This document shows, one piece after another, positions 9,042 through 17,219 of a stretch of DNA of 64,000 bases (position 1 is its first letter; every line of letters begins with the position of its first letter). The translations under genes and the position numbers were made by a program. The notes under the pieces are model-generated. The model was not told the DNA's origin and searched no databases. It worked only from the letters and a program-made list of their open reading frames with translations. Source of the stretch: Desulfobacca acetoxidans DSM 11109 (GTDB lineage Bacteria > Desulfobacterota > Desulfobaccia > Desulfobaccales > Desulfobaccaceae); assembly GCF_000195295.1 (NCBI RefSeq), contig NC_015388.1, forward strand, positions 2,108,001-2,172,000. The letters are read 5' to 3'.

Positions 9042-9821
9042 CTAAGTTATAGGAGTAAGTTCAAATACAAAGCTCCGCGTCAACAGGGAAGGGCTAAAGG
9101 TCGGCGATAGCCAGCGCGCTTTTTTTGCCCGGCGGGCTATGAGCTGACAGTCATATCCGAGTGCTGCGGTCCATTGTCTAAAACCTTTCAGGGTCCAATT
9201 GTTCGTCCTCCACGACAGATCAAATTGCAGATAATTGTCTTTTGATGGCCGACAATTTGGCCAATCCTGCATTTTACCCAATAACCCTTTAATTCTTCTA
9301 TTAAAATGGGCGCTGTTGGAAACGGTAAGAATAATCTTGCCTACGCGGTCTGACAGCGCAGATAAAATCAGCGCCGGATACATCCAATATGATATGGTGT
9401 CGACGGCAATGACGATATCCCAGGGCTGCGAAAAGACCCAGCGTAACGCTGGGCTGCTGATGTAATTAAGGTCAGCGTCTAATACCCATAATCCCTTCTG
9501 GCGCAGGGAGGACAGGAACTCGGGCTCACGTTCGACACAAAGCACCTGGGCGTTTCTATAGGCCTCGAGGGAAAAAGCAATTTCACCATATCCGGCCCCC
9601 AGATCGAGCACCTTGGCATTCTGAGGCACCTTCTCCAATAGGAATTCAATCCGTTGAGTCAGCTTATCCGGTCTTGAGATTTCAGATCGTTGTTGACGAT
9701 GGGGAACGTCAAATATTTCGGGTGGAGAACGCAGAAAGACTAGCTGCTGCAAGAAACCATCGGTAAAGGTCGATTTGATTCTTCCGGGGTTATGCATCTG
9801 AGCCCATTTCTCACATGGCAT
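9042..9821 (-). CDS. Class I SAM-dependent methyltransferase
   Basis: Methyltransferase with motif I VLDLGAGYGEIA and the acidic VLCVERE strand end, followed by DIVIAVDTISYW. The frame allows starts at 9839 (TTG), 9836 (ATG) and 9821 (ATG). GAGG six bases before ATG 9821 makes that the best choice and gives 259 residues. The rest of the protein has no specific signature; MetW- or UbiG-like domains are similar. It lies between a carbamoyltransferase and a heptosyltransferase, so its acceptor may be a surface glycan. Confidence 0.75.
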   Translation of the reverse strand: MPCEKWAQMHNPGRIKSTFTDGFLQQLVFLRSPPEIFDVPHRQQRSEISRPDKLTQRIEFLLEKVPQNAKVLDLGAGYGEIAFSLEAYRNAQVLCVEREPEFLSSLRQKGLWVLDADLNYISSPALRWVFSQPWDIVIAVDTISYWMYPALILSALSDRVGKIILTVSNSAHFNRRIKGLLGKMQDWPNCRPSKDNYLQFDLSWRTNNWTLKGFRQWTAALGYDCQLIARRAKKARWLSPTFSPSLLTRSFVFELTPIT

Positions 9822-9887
9822 ATTTAACCTCAGCATCAATATCGCTTTTTAAATTAAGAAGGTACGCTATTAATAACATTATTCTCT

Positions 9888-11033
9888 CTAGGAGGGAATT
9901 GTTTTCAGAATCATCTTCTTAACTTCCTCCACGGTGATATCTTCCAGACAGCGGCTGCGTTTGCTGCCGTCACAGCCGTCCCGGCGACAGGGGACACACT
10001 CCCAGTCCCTTTGAATGACGGTGTGTATTCCTAAATGATAAGCGCCGTTTCGGTAAACCCTCTGGTAATCGGAATCACTGGTGATCTGGAGCATGGCCTC
10101 GGACCAGGGAGCCCAGCGATGGAGGATGCTGGGGCCGAACAGGGCCAGTACCGGGGTGCCGACGGCCGCGGCCAGGTGCATAGGCATGGAGTCCACGCCG
10201 AAAAATAACCGGGCCGCCCCCGAAATTGCCGCCAACTGATCTACGTCGGTCTGTCCGCAAAGATTGATCAGATTGGCGTCAAGTGCTGCTGATGAGGGGA
10301 TGGCGGAGACGATGGCCTTAGCCTTGGACAGCTCCTTTACATTAGGGGCCGAGGTCAGGATCACCTTTATTCCCTGATCCAGCAGCCAATGGATCAGCTC
10401 TGCCATGGCTTCATCCCGCCAGCACTTAAAGAGCCAGGCCGAAGTGGGGTGAACATGGATGATGATATCACTGTCGCGGAAACAGCGTTGGCAAAATAGA
10501 TCGTTTACAAAGCCTAGAGCCGCAGGAGGAATGAAAAAGTCGACCCTGGCATTATCAGTCGTGATGCTGAACTGTCCCACCACGTTCAGGTTCTGCAAAA
10601 CTATGTGTCGGCTGCCGTCGTTCGTCGCCAGGTGGGTGTAAAGGTGAGGTTTGCCCCAGAATCCCACCCGGCATAGGTCAGTACCGATACGGTATCTCGC
10701 CCCTGACAGGAATGACATAATAGCAGCCCGGTCACCGCTCGAGAGGTCAACGGTCAGATCAAAACGAGACCGGCGGATATCCCGGAGGAAAGTCAATTCG
10801 TTACGCCACTTCTGTAGTTTTCCCACTCCCCTGTTTTTCCTGTTTAAAACAATAATCTCATCTAACAGCGGATTTCCGGCCAACATCCCCTCAGTACCCG
10901 AGTTGACCAGGGCGGCGATATGGGCATGCGGAAAATGTTCCCGGAGAGCCCGGAAGACCGGCACAGTGAGCAGGACGTCGCCGAGCTGACGCAGTTTGAT
11001 GACCAGGATCTTGTTTAGATCTCGGAAGTTCAT
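9888..11033 (-). CDS. Heptosyltransferase (GT9, RfaQ/WaaQ-like)
   Basis: ADP-heptose:LPS heptosyltransferase family, acting at the inner face of the cytoplasmic membrane on the LPS core. The GT9 N-terminus ILVIKLRQLGDVLLT is followed by a C-terminal donor domain with HPTSAWLFKCW, LCGQTDVDQLAAISGAARLFFGVDSMPMHLAA and ALFGPS. The Cys-rich tail (CVPCRRDGCDGSKRSRC) is typical of the RfaQ-like subgroup. ATG 11033 is preferred to the TTG at 11039. It is the distal end of the minus-strand glycan block and implies an LPS core with heptose. Confidence 0.9.
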   Translation of the reverse strand: MNFRDLNKILVIKLRQLGDVLLTVPVFRALREHFPHAHIAALVNSGTEGMLAGNPLLDEIIVLNRKNRGVGKLQKWRNELTFLRDIRRSRFDLTVDLSSGDRAAIMSFLSGARYRIGTDLCRVGFWGKPHLYTHLATNDGSRHIVLQNLNVVGQFSITTDNARVDFFIPPAALGFVNDLFCQRCFRDSDIIIHVHPTSAWLFKCWRDEAMAELIHWLLDQGIKVILTSAPNVKELSKAKAIVSAIPSSAALDANLINLCGQTDVDQLAAISGAARLFFGVDSMPMHLAAAVGTPVLALFGPSILHRWAPWSEAMLQITSDSDYQRVYRNGAYHLGIHTVIQRDWECVPCRRDGCDGSKRSRCLEDITVEEVKKMILKTIPS

Positions 11034-11100
11034 GGACAATAAGCGTATGTCTTAATCTTATAATCCCATGAGGTTCGGGCAAAACTCATCTTACCCTCCC

Positions 11101-11174
11101 TTGTCATTTTGAGCGTCGCGAAGAACCTAATATTTCCATGGGGTTAAGAGCCTTCAGTTCGTTCAGGATGACAA
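11101..11174. repeat. MITE-like element with terminal inverted repeats
   Basis: Bounded by TTGTCATTTTGAGC (11101-11114) and GTTCAGGATGACAA (11161-11174), imperfect inverted repeats of the widespread TCATTCTGAG/CTCAGGATGA type. It fills much of the 200-base gap between the heptosyltransferase and ymdB genes. Confidence 0.6.
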
Positions 11175-11234
11175 ACATAAGATATGTTGTCAGAACCTCC
11201 CATAACAGAAAGGTATTATTGCCGCGTTTAATTT

Positions 11235-12014
11235 TTACTTCAGCGCCATCTGAATGCGTCTCAACTCCTGGCATTGCCCGGTGGCGGCAATATCGAGGAC
11301 TACCCCCTGTAGTTGCAGGTTGTGGCTGGCAACCTTGAATCTCTGCGGCAGGTGAGTGAGAAAGCGGTGAATGATCACCTGTCGGTCCATACCGATGACG
11401 CCATCGGCAGGACCGGTCATGCCGGCATCGGTAAGGTAGCCTAAACCACCGGGTAAAATACGCTCATCTGCGGTTTGGACGTGCGTATGAGTGCCGATGA
11501 CGGCACTGGCTCGGCCGTCCAGATACCATGCGAGCGCCAGTTTTTCGCTGGTGGCTTCGGCATGCATGTCCACCAGGATGATTTTTATCGTGGAAGGAAG
11601 GGAAGCTAATTCTCGATCGGCAGTCCGGAAGGGGCAATCCAGCGGATTCATAAAAATCCGACCCTCAAGATTTAAAACCGCGACCGATTCTCCGACTGCG
11701 GTCTCAATGACCGTAAGGCCCTGGCCCGGGGCACCCTCAGGATAGTTGGCCGGCCGCAAGATGCGGTCATTGGCATCCAGATAGGGCATTATCTCTTTGT
11801 GCTTCCAGATATGGTTGCCGGAGGTCATAATGTCAATACCCATCTGGAAAAGCTGTTCCGCTACTTCCGGGGTGACGCCGATGCCACCGGAGGCGTTTTC
11901 GACGTTGGCAATGACCAGATCGATCTGATGTTTATCTACTACCTTATGGAGCAGTCCCGCAACCGCCTTGCGGCCGGGCGATCCCATGATGTCTCCAATA
12001 AAAAAAATTTTCAT
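11235..12014 (-). CDS. ymdB: YmdB-type metallophosphoesterase
   Basis: Binuclear-metal phosphodiesterase of the TIGR00282 family; the Bacillus homologue hydrolyses 2',3'-cyclic nucleotides. Signature motifs are present in order: FIGDIMGSPGRKA at the N-terminus, NVENASGG, TSGNHIWKHKEI, PANYPEG, and the C-terminal IGTHTHVQTADERILP with GMTGP. Length (259) is normal. It follows rny on the same strand after a 108-base gap, the conserved rny-ymdB order. The role is likely linked to RNA turnover or cyclic nucleotide signalling. Confidence 0.93.
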   Translation of the reverse strand: MKIFFIGDIMGSPGRKAVAGLLHKVVDKHQIDLVIANVENASGGIGVTPEVAEQLFQMGIDIMTSGNHIWKHKEIMPYLDANDRILRPANYPEGAPGQGLTVIETAVGESVAVLNLEGRIFMNPLDCPFRTADRELASLPSTIKIILVDMHAEATSEKLALAWYLDGRASAVIGTHTHVQTADERILPGGLGYLTDAGMTGPADGVIGMDRQVIIHRFLTHLPQRFKVASHNLQLQGVVLDIAATGQCQELRRIQMALK

Positions 12015-12122
12015 CCAAAAACCTTTTTTGACACAAGGACTCCTGACCTGCGGCTCAGGGTGACAGAAGAATCAATTATTTCCCTCTTCCCTTTTCCCGC
12101 ATCTCTCTTCCCTGCAGTTCAG

Positions 12123-13694
12123 CTAGCGGGCGTATTCCACTGCCCGGGTCTCCCGGATGACGGTAACTTTAACCTGTCCCGGATAGGTCAATTCTGTTTC
12201 GATCTTTTTGGCCGCCTCCCGACACAACAGAAAGGCCTCTTCATCACTGACCTTGTCGCTGTCAACGATGAGGCGGATCTCCCGGCCGGCCTGGATGGCA
12301 TAGGTTTTATTGACCCCGTTAAAATTACGGGCGATCCGCTCTAGTTCTTCCAAACGCCGGACGTAGGTTTCCAGCATCTCCCGGCGTGCTCCGGGACGGG
12401 CGCCGGATAGGGTATCTGCCGCCTGCACCAGAACTGCCAGCACGGATTCGGGAGGCACATCCTCATGATGCGCTTGGATGGCATGAATAACCTTGACCGA
12501 TTCCCCAAAGCGTTTTGCCAGCTCTGCGCCGATCATGGCGTGAGGGCCCTCAACTTCATGGTCAACCGCCTTGCCGATGTCATGCAGCAGTCCGGCCCGT
12601 TTGGCATGTTTGGCGTTCAAACCAAGTTCCGCCGCCATAATGCCGCAGAGATAGCTCACCTCAATGGAATGCTGCAATACATTCTGGGCAAAGCTGGTGC
12701 GATAGCGGAGTTTGCCCAATAGCTTGATCAGCTCCGGGTGCAATCCATGCACTCCGGCGTCGAAAGCGGCTTCTTCGCCGGCTTCCCTGATGTTGGCCTC
12801 GACTTCCTGGCCGATCTTCTCTACCACTTCTTCAATACGGGCCGGGTGGATGCGGCCATCGGTAATCAGATGCTCCAGGGAGCGGCGGGCAATCTCGCGC
12901 CGGATAGGGTTGAAAGCCGAAAGAATGACCGCCTCGGGGGTATCATCGATAATAACGTCCACGCCGGTGGCTGCCTCCAAAGCTCGGATATTCCGTCCCT
13001 CACGGCCGATGATCCGTCCCTTCATCTCTTCGTTGGGAAGATTGACTACCGATACGGTCTGCTCCGCCACATATTCGCTGGCATACCGTTTTATGGCCAG
13101 ACCGATGATCTCTTTGGCTTTCTTGTCTGCCACTTCTCGAGCATCGGTTTCAATCCGTTTCACCAGCCGAGCAGCATCGGTTCGCACCTCCCGCTCCAAA
13201 GTTTTTAGCAACAGATTGCGGCCCTCTTCAGAACTCATTCCGGCCAACCGCTCCAAATTATGCCTCTGTTCCTGGATGAGGTTTTGATATTGGATTTCTT
13301 TTTCTTTAAGTGTTTTTTCCGTAGCATCAATGAGTTTCTGGCGATTGTTGATCTCGGACTCCTTACTATCCAGGATGCTGATTTTCTTTTCTAAATGTTC
13401 CTCTTTCTGTAGCAGTCGCTTTTCCAAAATGTTTAATTCCGAACGGCGCTCCTTGCTTTCCTTGTCAAACTCAACTTTCATCTGGAAGAGCTGGTCCTTG
13501 GCTCGCAAGGCCTCTTCCTTCTTTATGGTTTCAGCCTCTTTCCTGGCTTCGTCTAGGATCTTTTTGGCTAAATTTTCCACCGAATCGATCCTTGATTCGA
13601 TGATCATGCGCCTCAGGTAAAATCCGGCGAGAACCCCTAAACCGCCGCTCAATCCCACTGCCAGGAAAGAAATAGATTCCACCGGCAATCCCAT
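12123..13694 (-). CDS. rny: Ribonuclease Y
   Basis: Membrane-anchored endoribonuclease that starts decay of many mRNAs. It has one N-terminal transmembrane segment (about residues 8-27), a long charged coiled coil (about 30-190), a KH RNA-binding domain (GRIIGREGRNIRALE, about 228-242) and an HD domain with HSIEVSYL and HDIGKAVDHE. At 523 residues it is full length. It lies downstream of 6S RNA and zapA and upstream of ymdB. The roughly 500 bases before it hold no gene but carry a dispersed repeat. Confidence 0.96.
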   Translation of the reverse strand: MGLPVESISFLAVGLSGGLGVLAGFYLRRMIIESRIDSVENLAKKILDEARKEAETIKKEEALRAKDQLFQMKVEFDKESKERRSELNILEKRLLQKEEHLEKKISILDSKESEINNRQKLIDATEKTLKEKEIQYQNLIQEQRHNLERLAGMSSEEGRNLLLKTLEREVRTDAARLVKRIETDAREVADKKAKEIIGLAIKRYASEYVAEQTVSVVNLPNEEMKGRIIGREGRNIRALEAATGVDVIIDDTPEAVILSAFNPIRREIARRSLEHLITDGRIHPARIEEVVEKIGQEVEANIREAGEEAAFDAGVHGLHPELIKLLGKLRYRTSFAQNVLQHSIEVSYLCGIMAAELGLNAKHAKRAGLLHDIGKAVDHEVEGPHAMIGAELAKRFGESVKVIHAIQAHHEDVPPESVLAVLVQAADTLSGARPGARREMLETYVRRLEELERIARNFNGVNKTYAIQAGREIRLIVDSDKVSDEEAFLLCREAAKKIETELTYPGQVKVTVIRETRAVEYAR

Positions 13695-13990
13695 AGGACA
13701 ATTCCCCTTGTATATATCTTCGCCTGCCGTAGCGCAGCAGCACGATAGAATGTGAAATATTTATCAAACGATAATTTTAATTCTTAATGAAAAAGAGAGA
13801 AGCGGCGACCAGCCACAATGGATTGAATAAGGGGGCCGAAGATGGGAAAGATCGAATACGGTTACTCTGTTAACCTAAAACGGACACTGTTGATGAATAA
13901 TGTTCTGCTGCTCAGGCAACCTCCTGTAAGAACACAAGGCATTATCCACTCTTAGAAGCGGCAATGGTACAATGGCAGAACCATTTTGTA

Positions 13991-14076
13991 TGAAAACAGT
14001 GAGCAGTGAGCGGTGAGCAGAAAAAGCATTATTGTGAGCAGCAGCCACGGTTCTGTTTTCATATTTCGTTGTGATC
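13991..14076. repeat. Dispersed repeat A, copy 1, in the rny upstream gap
   Basis: A block with GCAGTGAGCGGTGAGCAG and AAAAAGCATTATTGTGAGCAG, ending in ATTTCGTTGTG, which is repeated at 35641-35754 between groES and groEL. The copy there has about 30 extra bases holding a hairpin. The remaining 13695-13990 and 14077-14211 show no gene that I can support. Confidence 0.75.
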
Positions 14077-14211
14077 ACCAGAATATGCCAATTTATATAA
14101 ATAACCCCAGGTTTTTTAGGGCAGGGTTAAGCTCTCTCTACAATAGTACTTTATCAGACCCTTCGGGTTTCCCTTATTATCTACCAAGCGGTTGGCGGTA
14201 TATCTTAAAAC

Positions 14212-14403
14212 GTTCACTCCCCCGCGAAAGTGCCGTGTCGACAGTACGTTCTTGAACCGACGCTAGTCATGTGGGTCTACCATGATTCTCCTTTAGGCTA
14301 TCCCGGTAGGGATCTGCACACGGGAGTCTGACTGGTGTCCCGGTTCAAAATTGTTGGATCAATAATGGTTCTGCCAATCACGATCACCGCAGGGGAAGTG
14401 AAC
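14212..14403 (-). ncRNA. ssrS: 6S RNA
   Basis: A 192-base RNA that would bind RNA polymerase holoenzyme and damp sigma-70 transcription. The 5' end (GTTCACTTCCCCTGCGGTG, read on the minus strand from 14403) pairs with the 3' end (CACTTTCGCGGGGGAGTGAAC, ending at 14212) with a few wobbles, giving the closing stem. A U-run (GTTTTAAG) follows the 3' end. Internal parts such as GCCTAAAGGAGAA, GGTTCAAG and ACGGCAC resemble 6S consensus blocks. Position directly after zapA is the conserved proteobacterial arrangement. The first 20 bases overlap the 3' end of zapA, so its promoter must lie inside zapA. Confidence 0.85.
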
Positions 14404-14683
14404 TTTTGGTCTCTATCAGATGAATAAGATGCTTTGACTTGGATTCAATCTCCAAGTGGAGTTTTTGGTTATCCTCCTTGATCTCTAAATAATCAAAGGC
14501 TAAATTGAGCGCAGTCATTATAACAATTTCTTCATTTGATGCCTTTGGTAGCGCCCTTCGAATCTCCCGTATTTTCTCATCAACCAGTTGAACGACGCTC
14601 TCCAATCGGGATTGAGTCGTATCGCTCTTCAAGGTTAGCGGTCGTCCGAGTATTTCAAATCGTTTGGTGATTGGCGTAGAAAT
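14384..14683 (-). CDS. zapA: Cell division protein ZapA, probable AUU start
   Basis: Small FtsZ-bundling protein at the division ring. The recognisable core runs KRFEILGRPLTLKSD, followed by a coiled-coil C-terminal half. The first ordinary start in frame is TTG at 14632, which would cut off the conserved N-terminal beta strand. In-frame codons extend upstream to a stop at 14689-14687 with no ATG, GTG or TTG. ATT at 14683-14681 lies eight bases after GGAG (14695-14692), which overlaps the zapB stop codon. The AUU start is therefore inferred; ACG or AUC nearby are alternatives. This gives 99 residues, normal for ZapA. Confidence 0.85.
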   Translation of the reverse strand: MSTPITKRFEILGRPLTLKSDTTQSRLESVVQLVDEKIREIRRALPKASNEEIVIMTALNLAFDYLEIKEDNQKLHLEIESKSKHLIHLIETKSSLPLR

Positions 14684-14694
14684 AGATTACTCTC

Positions 14695-14925
14695 CTATTT
14701 CTCTTTGCCCAACACTTCTAATTTATTTAACAATTGGTCAATACGCTGCCGTACTACATCCCGTTCTTTGCTCATTTTATTGAGGGCTTCCCGGGTTTCT
14801 CCCAAGGCCTTCTCTTGTTCATCCAACATCTTCATCAAGGTGGCATTTTCAGTCTGCAAGGCCTGATACTGTGCCAGTATCTGCTCTAATTTACCTTCCA
14901 AAACCTCGAATAGCTTTAAAGCCAC
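14695..14925 (-). CDS. zapB: ZapB-like cell division coiled-coil protein
   Basis: A 76-residue, almost wholly coiled-coil protein beginning LKLFEVLEGKLEQIL, like ZapB, which links ZapA-FtsZ to the chromosome terminus region. GTG is the start, with GAGG seven bases upstream. Its TAG stop overlaps the Shine-Dalgarno of zapA, so the two are almost surely co-translated. Assignment rests on size, heptad pattern and neighbour. The 270 bases upstream of it hold no gene I can support. Confidence 0.75.
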   Translation of the reverse strand: MALKLFEVLEGKLEQILAQYQALQTENATLMKMLDEQEKALGETREALNKMSKERDVVRQRIDQLLNKLEVLGKEK

Positions 14926-15194
14926 TAGGATTCCTCTCTTTTCCTTGGTGCTTTGATTTTATTCTTTGCAGAGAAAAAGTCAAGGAATTTCCCAGAAATG
15001 GTCGATTGGGGAGTGGGGAGCCAGAGAGGCATTCGGTGGGCAGACTTCAGCCAACAGTATTCGAGTCGGATGGCATGACTTGGAAAACATACTCAGGTCA
15101 CTTTTTAACCACCGACAAGCCAAGAAAATATTTCTTATAAAAACAAACCCTGTGTTTGTCTTCTCCCGTTACTTACCACCTGACGATAGTCAAA

Positions 15195-15506
15195 CTAACC
15201 GGCGTCCTTGATTGCCTTTTCCCAACAGGGACATATCTTTTTATTGCAGCGCCCGTCGCCGGCTGGCAGGGCCAGAATCTTCTGGCTGACACAGCCGCCT
15301 AATATCAAACGGCAGCCGTTGAGGCCGATTACCAGTGAATTGCCATTATTTTGACAGATAGTGATTCGCTGTCCGGGATAAAGGCCCAGAGCCACGACCC
15401 GCTCCTGCATTCTCCGGCCACCGGTAAAACCCGTGATCATGGCGGCCTGCCCGGCAGAAAAAAGAGTAAGCGGCTGCACCACCTGGGGGGTTGGGGTATC
15501 AGGCAT
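15195..15506 (-). CDS. feoA: FeoA-domain protein
   Basis: A 103-residue protein with an SH3-like FeoA domain (residues about 12-82: RMQERVVALGLYPGQRI, GCRLILG). FeoA proteins assist FeoB ferrous iron uptake; no feoB is adjacent in this window. The C-terminus adds a short Cys pair (CPCW) and there are further cysteines at GGC and GRC, a possible metal or redox feature. Its start overlaps the end of fur by eight bases, so both are in one transcript and probably iron-regulated. Confidence 0.8.
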   Translation of the reverse strand: MPDTPTPQVVQPLTLFSAGQAAMITGFTGGRRMQERVVALGLYPGQRITICQNNGNSLVIGLNGCRLILGGCVSQKILALPAGDGRCNKKICPCWEKAIKDAG

Positions 15507-15963
15507 GTTTGGCCTCCAGACCCCGGTTAGCAGCAGCTTCTTGGCAGCGCGGGCATAGACCTTGAACCTCTAAAACATGTTTACTGATCTTGTAGCCGTA
15601 GGTATAAGACAACTTTCTTTCCACCACATTCATAAGCGGTTCTTCAAATTCCACTATTGCTCCACAGCAAAGACAGCGTAAGTGGCAATGGTGCGGTTGG
15701 CCGTAAGTCTGTTCATAGTGCCAATGACCATCTGAGAAATTCACCTCACGAATGAGTCCGCAATCTTTTAGCAATGGCAGGGTGCGATAGATAGAGGCCT
15801 TGGAGATTTTTTTGCCCTGTGTCCGCAGACGCATAAATAACTCATCGACGTTAAAATGTTCCTTTTTCCGGAAGATTTCGGCAACGATGCACTGCCGCTC
15901 CGGTGTCTGCCTGAGGCCTCGAGACCGGATAAATTCCTGAAATATTTTGAGTTCAGGTTTCAT
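15499..15963 (-). CDS. fur: Fur-family metal-responsive repressor
   Basis: Winged-helix regulator of the Fur family: recognition region RQTPERQCIVAEIF and ISKASIYRTLPLLKDCGLI, then a metal-binding dimerisation domain with HHCHLRCLCCG and a C-terminal CPRC. The four cysteines would hold a structural zinc. ATG 15963 is used because the sigma-70-like promoter at 15998-16025 lies just upstream, and a longer frame to 15996 would overlap it. The protein is 154 residues. Fur versus PerR or Zur cannot be decided, although the neighbouring FeoA gene favours iron. Confidence 0.85.
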   Translation of the reverse strand: MKPELKIFQEFIRSRGLRQTPERQCIVAEIFRKKEHFNVDELFMRLRTQGKKISKASIYRTLPLLKDCGLIREVNFSDGHWHYEQTYGQPHHCHLRCLCCGAIVEFEEPLMNVVERKLSYTYGYKISKHVLEVQGLCPRCQEAAANRGLEAKHA

Positions 15964-15997
15964 TTCCGCATTAAAGATATTGAGATACAATAACAAT

Positions 15998-16025
15998 AAT
16001 ATAACCCAAACTCTGACATTGTCAA
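15998..16025 (-). promoter_or_regulatory. Sigma-70-like promoter of fur-feoA
   Basis: On the minus strand, TTGACA (16025-16020) and TATATT (16003-15998) are 16 bases apart, about 35 bases before fur ATG 15963. The AT-rich stretch downstream could hold a Fur box, but I see no clear match. Confidence 0.65.
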
Positions 16026-16036
16026 GGCGAGTTGTC

Positions 16037-17149
16037 TTAGAAATGTCTCTGGTAGCGACTGGCCTGGCGCACCCGGTCCTGGGCCAGGCGATAGGCGGCT
16101 TCTCGGGGAGATAGGTTATCTCTCTGTACCGAATGCAGCACGGTCCGGCAATTTTCCTTAATCTTTTCCGTTATCGTCTGAAATGCTTCGGCTGCGGAAC
16201 CACGGCGGTACTCTACGGCGGTGCAAATTACTCCTCCGGCATTGACGATGAAATCCGGCAGGGTAGAGATGCCGCATTTTTGGAAATAGCTTTCGGCTTC
16301 CGGGGTTACCGGAATATTGGCCCCCTGCAGAACGATCCTGGCCTGGACACAGGAGGCATTTGCCATCGTGATGGCATCGGGCCGAGCGGCTGGGACCAGA
16401 ATATCGCAGGGCAGGGTGAAAAGTGTTTCCAGGGGTATGGCATCAGCATCGGGGTAGTTCAAAACTCTACCGCGGTCTTTTTTCACGGCAATCAATCGGG
16501 CTGGGTCGATTCCTTTCGGATTATAAATTGCGCCGGTCGAATCACTGGCGGCCACCAGCAGGCACCCTCGCTGCTCCAGAAACCTTGCCACCGCCCGGCC
16601 AACGCTGCCGAAACCTTGCACCGCCACTCGCAGTCCCCGCAGACTGATGCCCAGATGATCCGCAATCTGTTCCGCCGCCACCGCAAGACCGAAACCGGTG
16701 ACGCCTAATTCGTCCAGGGGAATACCACCGGTAATTTTAGGGCGTCCCACACTGCGCTGGATTTCATCATAGATATATGCCATACAGGTTTCATCGGTAC
16801 CCATGTCCGGGCCGGGAATATATTCTTTCAGATCAGCAATGGCTCGGGCAAATCCCCGGATAGCCCTCTCTTTTTCCGACCCGGCCACTGTTGAAGCCAT
16901 AACGATCCCGGCTTTACCGCCCCCATGGGGCAGTCCGGCGGCGGCGTTCTTCCAGGTCATGGTTCGGGCCAGGCGGAAGACTTCTTCGGTGCTCAGGTCT
17001 GGCGCTATCCGGACCCCACCAATGGCTGGTCCCAGGGCAATGTTGTCGATTACCACAATGGCCTTAAGTGGGAGAGAAGGTTCAAAAAGGTGAACGATTT
17101 TAGCCGGTCCCCACTCATCGGCAAAGGTATTGCAATAGATGGTCTCCAT
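16037..17149 (-). CDS. Glu/Leu/Phe/Val dehydrogenase family protein
   Basis: NAD(P)-dependent amino acid dehydrogenase, most likely acting on glutamate or a branched-chain amino acid. The catalytic region is GLPHGGGKAGI (lysine in GGGK) with GPDMGTDE following; the Rossmann motif is VQGFGSVG near residue 187, and LPDFIVNAGG lies in the C-terminal half. At 370 residues it is shorter than typical hexameric glutamate dehydrogenases (about 410) and closer to leucine-dehydrogenase length, so substrate is uncertain. It stands alone, 74 bases from the fur gene in the same direction. Confidence 0.85.
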   Translation of the reverse strand: METIYCNTFADEWGPAKIVHLFEPSLPLKAIVVIDNIALGPAIGGVRIAPDLSTEEVFRLARTMTWKNAAAGLPHGGGKAGIVMASTVAGSEKERAIRGFARAIADLKEYIPGPDMGTDETCMAYIYDEIQRSVGRPKITGGIPLDELGVTGFGLAVAAEQIADHLGISLRGLRVAVQGFGSVGRAVARFLEQRGCLLVAASDSTGAIYNPKGIDPARLIAVKKDRGRVLNYPDADAIPLETLFTLPCDILVPAARPDAITMANASCVQARIVLQGANIPVTPEAESYFQKCGISTLPDFIVNAGGVICTAVEYRRGSAAEAFQTITEKIKENCRTVLHSVQRDNLSPREAAYRLAQDRVRQASRYQRHF

Positions 17150-17219
17150 AATTGTTCCTAAAGCAGATACCGTGCAATAAACCTGATCGGCATAGGTCAG
17201 ACGCTAAACCACTAGTCCC

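Noticed and set aside
12712-13287. A 191-codon frame opposite rny
   Set aside because: Antisense shadow of rny with Ser/Arg-rich nonsense composition.
14100-14130. AACCCC/GGGTT stem downstream of 6S RNA as a terminator
   Set aside because: The pairing is interrupted and it lies about 90 bases past the 6S RNA end.
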